A DNA stretch of 64,000 nucleotides from Hyphomicrobiales bacterium (GTDB taxonomy: Bacteria; Pseudomonadota; Alphaproteobacteria; Rhizobiales; Rhizobiaceae), in contig JAJFHU010000053.1 in assembly GCA_021775455.1 (NCBI GenBank), positions 1-64,000 of the forward strand. Direction: 5' to 3'. The notes beneath the pieces were generated by a model. That model searched no databases and was not told the DNA's origin. It was given only the letters and a program-made list of their open reading frames with translations. This document shows positions 27,413 through 35,413 of this stretch, piece after piece (the first letter of the stretch is position 1; every line of letters starts with the position of its first letter). Position numbers and translations under genes: made by a program.

Positions 27413-28386
27413 AGCCAAATCACACGGTTTTAGTCACAGGCGGAGCCGGATACATTGGTAGCCATACTTGCAAAGCATTATACACTAGCGGATACATTCC
27501 GGTCGTGCTTGATAATTTGTCTACGGGTCACGCTAATGCTGTAAAGTGGGGACCTCTTATTGAAGCAGACATCCGGGATGGACCCGCCGTTGCAGATGCA
27601 ATCAAGAACCACAAACCAAAATCCGTTATACATTTTGCAGCCAGTGCCTATGTAGGCGAGTCAGTCCAAAAACCGGAAATTTATTATCAAAACAATGTTT
27701 GTGGCATGTTGAATCTGCTCCAAAAGTGTATGGAAAATGGATTAATGTCCATGGTATTTTCCAGTAGCTGTGCGACATACGGAATCCCGGAAAAATTACC
27801 GATTTCAGAAAGCTCTCCCCAGAAACCCATCAATCCATATGGCCGGACCAAACTGATAGGTGAGCAGATCCTCAAAGATTACGCACATGCATACAATTTC
27901 AGCTATTCCATATTGAGATACTTCAACGCGTGTGGTGCCGATCCAGAGGGAGAAATTGGAGAGCGGCATGATCCCGAAACGCATCTCATTCCGCTAGCTC
28001 TAATGGCAGCATCCGATCCAGAGCGAGAGTTTGAGCTTTTTGGAACCGATTACCCAACGCCAGACGGGACGTGCATCCGAGATTTTATCCATGTTTCTGA
28101 CTTGGCACGGGCACATGTCCTGGCCCTTAATCATGTTCTTGCCGGAGGTGAAAATATTTCAGTGAACCTCGGTTCTGGCAATACTTATTCAGTGCAACAA
28201 ATACTAGATTTTGTTGTAAAAATTACAGGTAAAAATATCAATATTAACCAGCGATCTGCAAGACCAGGTGACCCACCTGAATTGTGCGCAGATGTCAATT
28301 TAGCCAAAACGATACTAAATTTTAAAACTAGTCATTCGGAGTTAAATGAAATTATCAAAACCGCCGCTCCATTTTTTGACCATTGA
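27409..28386 (+). CDS. galE: UDP-glucose 4-epimerase
   Basis: A 325-residue SDR interconverting UDP-glucose and UDP-galactose. NAD-binding VTGGAGYIGSHTCKAL, FAASAYVGESVQKP, SSSCATYGIPEKLPI, catalytic YGRTKL (YxxxK) and YFNACGADPEGEIGERHDPETHLIP are all typical of GalE. The ATG overlaps the stop of the UDP-glucuronate decarboxylase gene (ATGA). UDP-glucuronate could also be a substrate in some relatives, which would fit the preceding gene, but the motifs alone do not decide. It is the last gene on this strand before the ClpP-fold paralogue. Confidence 0.9.
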   Translation: MKPNHTVLVTGGAGYIGSHTCKALYTSGYIPVVLDNLSTGHANAVKWGPLIEADIRDGPAVADAIKNHKPKSVIHFAASAYVGESVQKPEIYYQNNVCGMLNLLQKCMENGLMSMVFSSSCATYGIPEKLPISESSPQKPINPYGRTKLIGEQILKDYAHAYNFSYSILRYFNACGADPEGEIGERHDPETHLIPLALMAASDPEREFELFGTDYPTPDGTCIRDFIHVSDLARAHVLALNHVLAGGENISVNLGSGNTYSVQQILDFVVKITGKNININQRSARPGDPPELCADVNLAKTILNFKTSHSELNEIIKTAAPFFDH

Positions 28387-28413
28387 AGAACCAGGTACGC
28401 TTGGCAAATGGAT

Positions 28414-28440
28414 TTGATCATGAATAAAAAATGATCCAAA
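28414..28440. terminator. Possible terminator between galE and convergent gene
   Basis: TTGATCAT (28414-28421) and ATGATC (28431-28436) can form a stem with an A-rich loop. It lies between two convergent stop codons. The stem is short; weak call. Confidence 0.3.
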
Positions 28441-28449
28441 TGACAACCA

Positions 28450-28971
28450 TCATATAATTGTTACAAAACGAATATTGGATGGCTTCAGGGCAAACCCGGT
28501 ACTACAAGGCTTCAAAAATATGGATGCGTAATCATAGCCCATGGTAATTATCCGCTGACTCAATCCACCACTTCGCCTTATCCAAGAACGAACCCATATT
28601 GGATATGTCCGCATCATGTAATCTCTTGCAGTTATTTGATCACTGTTAGAAACACCATATGGCATGTGAAAACTAAATTTTGCACCCGACGAGATACACG
28701 TTTGATGACGGGGCAGGCCCAGATAGAGTGTGCAGGCAGAGTTGCAACTCCCGTTAAATTCCACAATTTTCCCGCTGTTTTGAACTTTTTTTACCTTCAT
28801 GGCGTACTTGATAAGTTTGCCGCCATTGTCGTTACTTACAAATATCTTGTTGGACATTGAACTGATTGGCCCGGCACGGTTCGAAGAGCCCGAACATCCG
28901 TGTATACTTGGCAATAGCGTAAATAAAATAGCAACGCCTAAAGCGGACACGCCGCTTCGCAAATATCCCAT
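28450..28971 (-). CDS. Exported ClpP/crotonase-fold-like protein (copy B)
   Basis: A 173-residue paralogue of the protein at 16646-17188, sharing about 60% of residues over the core by eye. It holds NGGKLIKYAMKVKKVQ, NGSCNSACTLYLGLP, CISSGAKFSFHMPY and IITMGYDYASIFLKPC. The N-terminus is a signal peptide ending in IHGC, a possible lipobox, so this copy may be a lipoprotein whereas copy A is not. Start chosen at ATG 28971 because GGGGA is 6 bp upstream; an ATG at 28986 is in frame but has no ribosome-binding site. Conserved SACT and FHxP suggest a Ser/His site, activity unproven. It sits between galE and tRNA-Ser. Confidence 0.6.
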   Translation of the reverse strand: MGYLRSGVSALGVAILFTLLPSIHGCSGSSNRAGPISSMSNKIFVSNDNGGKLIKYAMKVKKVQNSGKIVEFNGSCNSACTLYLGLPRHQTCISSGAKFSFHMPYGVSNSDQITARDYMMRTYPIWVRSWIRRSGGLSQRIITMGYDYASIFLKPCSTGFALKPSNIRFVTII

Positions 28972-29291
28972 AGATTTCCCCTTCAACTTTGACGCAACGC
29001 ATCACTGAGCCCACTCAACCGATTCACCGCTTAAAGCTGATTCTTGACGAATTTGTGTAATAAAATTTCGCCTGGTGATGAATTGTGGATAAGTTACATT
29101 TGATGCGAACAGGGATGTAGAATTATAGCGTAATAGTAATTCCGCTGCCAACTCACCCGCTTTTGCAAGAGAAATACAATTCGGACAAACACTGGTTACC
29201 GAGCTACGACAAAAGGCAGAAAAAAACGGGAGATAATTAAGAGTTATCTCGACAGATGAGCACAACAATAAACTATCATGTGACATCAAGT
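28972..29291. other. 320 bp spacer upstream of ClpP-fold copy B and downstream of tRNA-Ser
   Basis: Holds no convincing gene. A 121-codon open frame on the minus strand (29002-29367) is an artefact that reads through the tRNA-Ser gene. No integrase or tRNA-end duplication is visible here. Confidence 0.5.
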
Positions 29292-29382
<91 letters not shown>

Positions 29383-29467
29383 GCAGCACAGTCAATGCGA
29401 TATTCGTAAACGGATTGCAAGTGAGAATGCAACGGATGTGAAGATTTACTGCTGAATATTGCAGCAC

Positions 29468-30247
29468 TTATCTCATCCGGCCAAGGACCTGCAAAAAGAA
29501 CCCGATGGAAAACAGATACAGGCTACTGGCGACTATCACGCCGTTTATCCAAACCGGGGCATGGAGATTGTAGTAAAGCGCAATTAATCCGCAAATACTC
29601 CAGGCCGCAAATACAGCCAAATTCAGGGGGCGAAGAGTTTTTACCCGTACGGGATGAATAAACAACACTGGTGCGAATGTCAGCACTGCAGCAAGGACTA
29701 CGACTACAAATGAAAGAGTCTCGGACGGGGAAGCGGCAAAAAGTGTAAAGACCAACATGTTCCAGCAAATCGGGAAACCCTTAAATCCCTTGTCCTCTGT
29801 CTTCATGCGGGTATCAGCATAGTAAATCGCGCTCGTTATCACGATAATAGCTGCCGCGGTAAAGGATGCGTATTTTCCCAGAAAGCCGCTTTGGTACAGG
29901 ATAAACGCCGGAATCATTACGAAGGTGACATAATCAATTACATTATCGAGCGTGTCGCCAGACCAGTGAGGCCACCATTTTTTTACCTCAAGCTTTCTTG
30001 CCAACGGGCCGTCAACACCATCCACGAGCAACGCCATCCCAAGCCAAAAAAATGAAGCGCGGAAATCCTTTTCAGCGCAAGCAACTATTGAGAGAAATGC
30101 CAGGAATGCTCCTGATGCTGTCAGGATATGAACTCCGAAAGCCCACAAGGCACTGCGAGAAATACCAAACATCCGGGACTTGCACCTTTCGCTGCGGTTG
30201 CAATTGGAATTATCATTTCCGATAGCATTCCAGACATGGTCTGTCAT
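29468..30247 (-). CDS. pcs: Phosphatidylcholine synthase
   Basis: A CDP-alcohol phosphatidyltransferase-fold membrane enzyme that makes phosphatidylcholine from CDP-diacylglycerol and choline. The family motif reads DGVDGPLARKLEVKKWWPHW then SGDTLDNVIDYVTF, with the metal-binding Asp residues in place. About eight membrane helices follow from residue 30 on. The open frame gives 259 residues; an internal ATG at 30172 (MFGISRSALWAFGVH) gives 234, nearer to the usual length of about 240, and avoids most of the hydrophilic leader. The Pcs pathway is characteristic of Rhizobiales. The divergent UbiH-like gene starts 66 bp beyond its 5' end. Confidence 0.88.
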   Translation of the reverse strand: MTDHVWNAIGNDNSNCNRSERCKSRMFGISRSALWAFGVHILTASGAFLAFLSIVACAEKDFRASFFWLGMALLVDGVDGPLARKLEVKKWWPHWSGDTLDNVIDYVTFVMIPAFILYQSGFLGKYASFTAAAIIVITSAIYYADTRMKTEDKGFKGFPICWNMLVFTLFAASPSETLSFVVVVLAAVLTFAPVLFIHPVRVKTLRPLNLAVFAAWSICGLIALYYNLHAPVWINGVIVASSLYLFSIGFFLQVLGRMR

Positions 30248-30313
30248 CTGTGTTTACCAACTAAGACGATTCTGGCACTGGAAGTGCGTAACTCACTGAA
30301 CTACCTTAAGCTT

Positions 30314-31486
30314 ATGACAGAAAAAACCAAAATCTTTGATGTGGCAATTGTTGGAAGCGGGCCTGCGGGCCTGACTGCATCGGTGTTGTTGGGTCAGGGT
30401 ACAAACCTGTCAATTGCCCTTGTTTCTCCCAAAAATCGAAAGTTCGATCAGCGTTCTACGGCACTTTGGAGCCACAGCATTGAAGTGCTGAAAAAGGCAA
30501 ACGTATGGGAGCAAATGGAAGCTTCTGCTTATCCACTCAAATCCATGCGATTGGTAGATGCAACCAATCGCCTGTTCAGAGCTCCTCAAGCGGATTTTCA
30601 TTCAAGTGAAATCGGTATTGATACTTTTGGTTTCAATATCGCTAATCAGCATATGACCACTTCACTGGAGCAAAAACTGAATACTTTTGATAATGTTCGA
30701 TGGTTCGATGCTTCGGTGGAGAATGTTGAATTTGCAACGAACGAGGCCAGAATTTTGTTAACGCCGCTTGGAAACGAAGCACGCGAAACAATTGCAGCAA
30801 AATTCATCATCGGGGCAGATGGCAGAAACTCAATTGTGCGCAAGGCGACCGGAATTGGTGAAAGGCAATGGTCCTATCCTCAAACTGCGATCGTGTTCGA
30901 TTTCGGGCATGAGTTAGGAACCAACTTTACCTCAACAGAATTTCATACCGAATCCGGACCACTTGCCATTGTCCCACATACAGATAAAACAGCCGGCCTG
31001 GTTTGGGTGGAAACGCCGGAAATCGCTGAAAAGATACTTAAATTGGATGCCAATAAAATTGCTTCATTGGCAGAACGGGAAATGCACTCTTTCATTGGAA
31101 AGATCAAACTCTTGTCGCCTGCCCAGTCTTTCCCACTTTCAGGAATGATTGCTACGCGATACGGAGCAAAAAATTGTGCCCTTGTCGGTGAGGCGGCCCA
31201 TCAGTTCCCTCCTATTGGAGCCCAGGGCTTTAATCTCGGTTTGCGGGACATAGACAGTATTTGCGATATACTCAAAAGCGAAAACCGATTTGAGAATGCT
31301 GGTGAAATATATCACCATGAACGCAGTTCTGACATCAAACAACGTACAATTGGGGTTGACCTCATGAACCGGTCTCTTTTAACAGGTTTTTTCCCTGTTC
31401 AATTGCTGCGCAGCGCTGGAATATTCGCACTTAACCGGTTTGAACCTTTGAGAAAAAGCGCCATGCGAGCGGGTGTTTCAAAATGA
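30314..31486 (+). CDS. UbiH/UbiF/VisC family FAD-dependent hydroxylase
   Basis: A 390-residue aromatic-ring hydroxylase of the COQ6/UbiH family, expected to hydroxylate a ubiquinone precursor at the membrane. Motifs are the FAD-binding VAIVGSGPAGLTASVLL, the second-site IGADGRNSIVRKATG and ALVGEAAHQFPPIGAQGFNLGLRD. Start ATG 30314; the frame is open further up to 30128 but overlaps pcs and adds a hydrophobic stretch without similarity. The ring position modified cannot be told from sequence. Confidence 0.85.
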   Translation: MTEKTKIFDVAIVGSGPAGLTASVLLGQGTNLSIALVSPKNRKFDQRSTALWSHSIEVLKKANVWEQMEASAYPLKSMRLVDATNRLFRAPQADFHSSEIGIDTFGFNIANQHMTTSLEQKLNTFDNVRWFDASVENVEFATNEARILLTPLGNEARETIAAKFIIGADGRNSIVRKATGIGERQWSYPQTAIVFDFGHELGTNFTSTEFHTESGPLAIVPHTDKTAGLVWVETPEIAEKILKLDANKIASLAEREMHSFIGKIKLLSPAQSFPLSGMIATRYGAKNCALVGEAAHQFPPIGAQGFNLGLRDIDSICDILKSENRFENAGEIYHHERSSDIKQRTIGVDLMNRSLLTGFFPVQLLRSAGIFALNRFEPLRKSAMRAGVSK

Positions 31487-31562
31487 ATGAACTACAAATC
31501 AAATTGTCTTTTGTTGCGTAGTTGCTCAATATCGCGTTAAAATTGCGCCAGAGGCATATTAA

Positions 31563-31889
31563 ATGATCAAGTCTGCCAAGTTTCGAATTGGAGAAGTTGT
31601 CAAGCATCGGGTTTATCCATTTCGCGGTGTTGTGTTTGATGTAGACCCGATATTTGACAATACCGAGGAATGGTACCAGTCAATCCCTGAAGAAATTCGC
31701 CCTATAAAAGAGCAGCCTTTTTACCATCTTTTTGCAGAAAATGATGAATCTGAGTATATCGCATATGTGTCAGAGCAGAACCTTTTGGCAGATTTGTCGA
31801 TGGAGCCGATTAGGCACCCCGAAGTTGATGAAATTTTCATTCGAAATAACGACGGCTCTTATAGCGCTCGCGGCATTTACCAACACTAA
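31563..31889 (+). CDS. hspQ: Heat shock protein HspQ
   Basis: A 108-residue YccV/HspQ protein. It contains KFRIGEVVKHRVYPFRGVVFDVDP, EEWYQSIPEEIRPIK, QPFYHLFAEN and AYVSEQNLL, the typical one-domain layout. In E. coli HspQ binds hemimethylated DNA and enhances Lon protease; here the role is inferred. Monocistronic, with an intrinsic terminator 14 bp after the stop. Confidence 0.93.
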   Translation: MIKSAKFRIGEVVKHRVYPFRGVVFDVDPIFDNTEEWYQSIPEEIRPIKEQPFYHLFAENDESEYIAYVSEQNLLADLSMEPIRHPEVDEIFIRNNDGSYSARGIYQH

Positions 31890-31903
31890 ACAAAGATACA
31901 AGA

Positions 31904-31932
31904 AACCCGCTGAAAAGCGGGTTTTCAATTTT
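31904..31932 (+). terminator. Intrinsic terminator after hspQ
   Basis: AACCCGC (31904-31910) pairs with GCGGGTT (31917-31923) across a TGAAAA loop, followed by a T-rich stretch. It ends the hspQ transcript and may also work for the convergent ialB transcript. Confidence 0.75.
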
Positions 31933-31955
31933 TCGGATTAAAGTAGCCGGATTGG

Positions 31956-32570
31956 CTATTCTTTCGCCGCGTCTTGAGCTTCCTGTAGTTTTTTGCGTGT
32001 TTCTTCTGCCTTTTTGCGGAGCTCTTCCTCAAGTTTTTTCTGCTGGGATTGCAGTTCATTCTGCTTGATCGGAGGACCGTCATAAGCGGCAGTAAATCCT
32101 TCGAGCGTTATTTTGATAGGATTCTTCTTACCCTGGAAATTGGTCGACGTAACCGTCAATTTACTGCCATTCTTTAGGGTGTCCACCAGATTGTCGTCCA
32201 GCTTCACCTCAGCTGCGCATGTTCGCTGAGCGCAAAATGTATAAGGTATCGCAGTTGCTTTCGTGTCATCTACTTGCAATTCGACTCCTGGTGGGATGAA
32301 GCGGCCTGTCGGAACGGTGATTTGAAACACCTTGCGTTCGATACTGCCGGTAATTTCAGCCAGGTTCAAAGATGTCACAACCTGCCCGTTTGATGCCACA
32401 GCCTGATATTGCACGTTGCATATCTTGCTTTCGCCCTGATCAGAACATGCCTTGAACCAGCCATTGGATTTGAGGGCCTGCGCATTTGCACTTCCCGTTG
32501 CATAAAGTGAAGCCAGCCCAATGCTTGCTGCGGTTGCTGCAATTGCAGCAATTTTTAAATTCTTCGTCAT
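31956..32570 (-). CDS. ialB: Invasion-associated locus B (IalB) family protein
   Basis: A 204-residue exported protein. Signal peptide (MTKNLKIAAIAATAASIGLAS, ending SANA), then the IalB domain with WFKACSDQGESKICNV, ITVPTGRFIPPGVELQVD and PYTFCAQRTCAAEV; two Cys pairs likely form disulfides. The C-terminal 45 residues are a charged coiled coil (KLEEELRKKAEETRKKLQEA). In Bartonella IalB aids erythrocyte invasion, but the family is widespread in free-living Rhizobiales, so no virulence role is implied. Start ATG 32570 with AAGGG 8 bp upstream; the longer frame to 32603 is unlikely. Confidence 0.85.
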   Translation of the reverse strand: MTKNLKIAAIAATAASIGLASLYATGSANAQALKSNGWFKACSDQGESKICNVQYQAVASNGQVVTSLNLAEITGSIERKVFQITVPTGRFIPPGVELQVDDTKATAIPYTFCAQRTCAAEVKLDDNLVDTLKNGSKLTVTSTNFQGKKNPIKITLEGFTAAYDGPPIKQNELQSQQKKLEEELRKKAEETRKKLQEAQDAAKE

Positions 32571-32837
32571 GAAAACGCCCTTTGCGTTCTGTTGGATCGG
32601 CAAATGCCCATTAATGAACCGCCCTTCGACAACACAATTAAGCCGAAAATTGGACGGATTTTAAATTTTGGCCAATTCGCTGATTTGTGGTTGTGTGAAT
32701 ACACAGACTCAGCACTTAATTCCACCCCACAATCGGAAAAATATGCATTCTATGTTAATTCGTCTTGGGCTGTGGAATCATTTGATCTGGCTATTTTAAA
32801 GAAGCTCCAGAGAATTAATAATTGGACTGATTAGTTA

Positions 32838-34691
32838 ATGCAGAAGAATTTCTCCTTTCAGATAACATTGTTTGTTTGGTTTGGTAACATATTGTTATTA
32901 TTATGTTTCTTACTTGGTAGTACGACATTTGTCCATTCAGAACCAAGACACGGCATTGCCATGCACGGCGAACCAGCACTGCCCCAAAACTACAAGCATT
33001 TCGCTTATGCCAATCCCGACGCCCCAAAGGGCGGATTATTGGTTCATGGTGTGGTAGGTACCTTTGATTCGCTAAATCCGTTTATTCTCAAGAGTCAGGG
33101 AACAACTGCGCGTGGCATGTGGGACCAGCAATTCGGTAATCTGGTTTATGAGTCGCTGATGTTTCGTTCACGAGATGAACCGTTCACCATGTATGGATTG
33201 ATTGCTGAAAAGGTTGAAACGCCACCAGACCGGAATTGGGTCGAATTTACCCTTGATCCAAAAGCCAGATGGTCGGATGGCGAACCGATCACCGTTGAGG
33301 ATGTGATCTTCACGTATAATATTCTTGAGAAAAAGGGGCGTCCACCCTACTCCTCCAGAATGGACAAAATTGAAAGGATTGAGAAAACAGGCGCGCGCAA
33401 GGTTCGATTCCACCTGAATGAAAAATCAGATCGGGAGTTTCCCCTGATAATAGCGTTAAGCCCAGTACTGCCGAAACATGCTATTGATCCAGTAATTTTT
33501 GATCAATCAACCCTGAATCCACCAATTGGCAGCGGTCCTTACGTAATCAGCGAAATCGACCCCGGGCAACGGATTACTTACTCGAAAAATCCCGACTACT
33601 GGGCAAAAGACCTTCCCTCCAAGCAAGGCTTTGACAATTTCGATACCATCAAGGTCGAATACTTTCGAAATGACAACGCCCGATTTGAGGCATTCAAAAA
33701 GGGTTTGTTTGACATCATGCCGGAAGGAGATCCGGCACAATGGGCCCGCGCCTACGACTTTCCGGCTGTATCAGAAGGCAAGGTGATCAAGGAAACATTT
33801 AAGACCGGAAAGCCTGCAAACCTACTTGGATTTGTGTTCAACACACGAAAACCTGTCTTCAAATCCCGCGATACAAGGCAGGCCCTGGCAATGCTGCTGG
33901 ATTTTGAATGGATCAACAAGAACCTCTATTTCAATGCCTATCAACGCACCGCCAGCTTTTGGCACGGATCGTTTCTCTCCAGTCTCGGGGTTCCAGTTAG
34001 CGATGCGGAACGCATTTTGCTTGGCGATTACACCGACCAGATTTCCGAAGATGTACTGGATGGATCCTATTTGCCGGCTGTTTCCGATGGCAGTGGGCGC
34101 GATCGAAAAATCCTGCGCAGGGCATACAAGTTATTCACTGCGCAGGGGTATAAATCCGAAAACGGCAAGTTGATTGATCCAAATGGAAATCTGGTCACAT
34201 TTGAAATCCTGACCAAGAATCAGGGCGAAGAAAAACTGGCCCTTGCCTACCAGCGAACGCTAACACGGGTCGGGATCGATATCACTGTGCGAACGGTTGA
34301 TGACGCTCAATATCAACGTCGCCTTCAAACCTATGATTTTGATGTCATTGTGCGCAGTCATTTTGCATCCCTCTCACCAGGGATTGAGCAGATTGGAAGA
34401 TGGGGCTCATCTACGGTTTCCCTTGAGGGCAGTTACAATTATGCTGGTGTCAGTGACCCTGCAATCGATCATACCATTGACGCAATGTTGAAAGCTACTG
34501 GTCTTGAGGATTTTACAATTGCCGTTAGGGTGCTGGATCGTCTGTTGATTTCGGGTCACTATGTAGTTCCGCTGTTTCACCTGGGACACCAGCAAGTAGC
34601 CCGTCGGGAATACATTGGAAGACCCGAAAAGCCATCATTGTATGGATACCAATTCCAAACATGGTGGGACCAACGAGCAAAAAGAAATTGA
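32838..34691 (+). CDS. ABC transporter extracellular solute-binding protein, family 5 (YejA-like)
   Basis: A 617-residue periplasmic SBP_bac_5 protein. Signal peptide about 1-34 (ending VHS), then GIAMHGEPALPQNYKHFAYANPDAPKGG and the signature GTFDSLNPFI, later WSDGEPITVEDVIFTYN and GSGPYVISEI. The opening FAYANPDAPKGG is typical of the YejA/microcin-C peptide-binding group. It probably binds oligopeptides for a YejBEF-type transporter, but no permease or ATPase genes follow; the next gene is FrnE-like. Confidence 0.85.
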   Translation: MQKNFSFQITLFVWFGNILLLLCFLLGSTTFVHSEPRHGIAMHGEPALPQNYKHFAYANPDAPKGGLLVHGVVGTFDSLNPFILKSQGTTARGMWDQQFGNLVYESLMFRSRDEPFTMYGLIAEKVETPPDRNWVEFTLDPKARWSDGEPITVEDVIFTYNILEKKGRPPYSSRMDKIERIEKTGARKVRFHLNEKSDREFPLIIALSPVLPKHAIDPVIFDQSTLNPPIGSGPYVISEIDPGQRITYSKNPDYWAKDLPSKQGFDNFDTIKVEYFRNDNARFEAFKKGLFDIMPEGDPAQWARAYDFPAVSEGKVIKETFKTGKPANLLGFVFNTRKPVFKSRDTRQALAMLLDFEWINKNLYFNAYQRTASFWHGSFLSSLGVPVSDAERILLGDYTDQISEDVLDGSYLPAVSDGSGRDRKILRRAYKLFTAQGYKSENGKLIDPNGNLVTFEILTKNQGEEKLALAYQRTLTRVGIDITVRTVDDAQYQRRLQTYDFDVIVRSHFASLSPGIEQIGRWGSSTVSLEGSYNYAGVSDPAIDHTIDAMLKATGLEDFTIAVRVLDRLLISGHYVVPLFHLGHQQVARREYIGRPEKPSLYGYQFQTWWDQRAKRN

Positions 34692-34721
34692 TTGTCAGAT
34701 CAATCGGACAGAAAGATAACC

Positions 34722-35405
34722 ATGCCAGACCGTCAAAAATTGCGTGTAGATGTCGTGTCCGACGTTATGTGCCCCTGGTGCTATATCGGTAAAGTCAATC
34801 TCGACAATGCCATGAAGTCAGTTCCGGAACTTGATTTTGAAGTGTTTTGGCGTCCCTACCAGCTTGATCCAACGCTGCCAAAGGAAGGCAAGGATCGCGC
34901 AGAATATCTAAATGCCAAATTCGGCGGTGAAGAAGGCGCCAAAAACGTCTACACCCGCATTGAACAGGCTGGCAAAGCTCTGGGAATTGATTTTGATTTT
35001 GCCGGCATTCCAGTTTCACCCAATACGCTTGATGCGCACCGGGTAATCAGATGGGCAGGTGGGCAAGGAAGTGACGCTCAGGATCGGGCCGTTACGCGCT
35101 TGTTTGAGCTCTATTTTCTGGAAAATGCCAATATTGGTAATGATAACGTACTGCTCGACGTTGCCGAACATGCCGGTCTCGATACTGACCTTGTTGGTAA
35201 CCTCCTCGCTGGAGATGCGGACAGGGCGCAAGTATCCGCTGAGATTGAGGATGCTCGACAAAAAGGGATAACTGGTGTCCCCTGCTTCATCGTTGATGGA
35301 AAATTTGCGGTAATGGGCGCGCAACCAGCGGATACACTTGCGCAAGCATTTCGCCAAGTTGCAGTCGAAAAATCAGAACAAGCGCAATACACAACCGATC
35401 AATAG
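34722..35405 (+). CDS. DsbA-family (FrnE-like) thioredoxin-fold protein
   Basis: A 227-residue cytoplasmic DsbA-like protein. VDVVSDVMCPWCYIGK carries the CxxC redox motif, a helical insert follows and the cis-Pro segment is GVPCFIVDGKFAVMG. This is the FrnE/2-hydroxychromene-2-carboxylate isomerase-like group; thiol oxidoreductase or isomerase activity is inferred from the family. Start ATG 34722; a TTG at 34692 immediately follows the previous stop but adds only an unsupported leader. It is the second gene after the YejA-like gene, 30 bp apart. Confidence 0.85.
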   Translation: MPDRQKLRVDVVSDVMCPWCYIGKVNLDNAMKSVPELDFEVFWRPYQLDPTLPKEGKDRAEYLNAKFGGEEGAKNVYTRIEQAGKALGIDFDFAGIPVSPNTLDAHRVIRWAGGQGSDAQDRAVTRLFELYFLENANIGNDNVLLDVAEHAGLDTDLVGNLLAGDADRAQVSAEIEDARQKGITGVPCFIVDGKFAVMGAQPADTLAQAFRQVAVEKSEQAQYTTDQ

Positions 35406-35413
35406 AGCGGCAA

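Noticed and set aside
32592-32834. 80-codon open frame between ialB and the YejA-like gene
   Set aside because: It starts at a rare codon without a ribosome-binding site and occupies the divergent promoter region.
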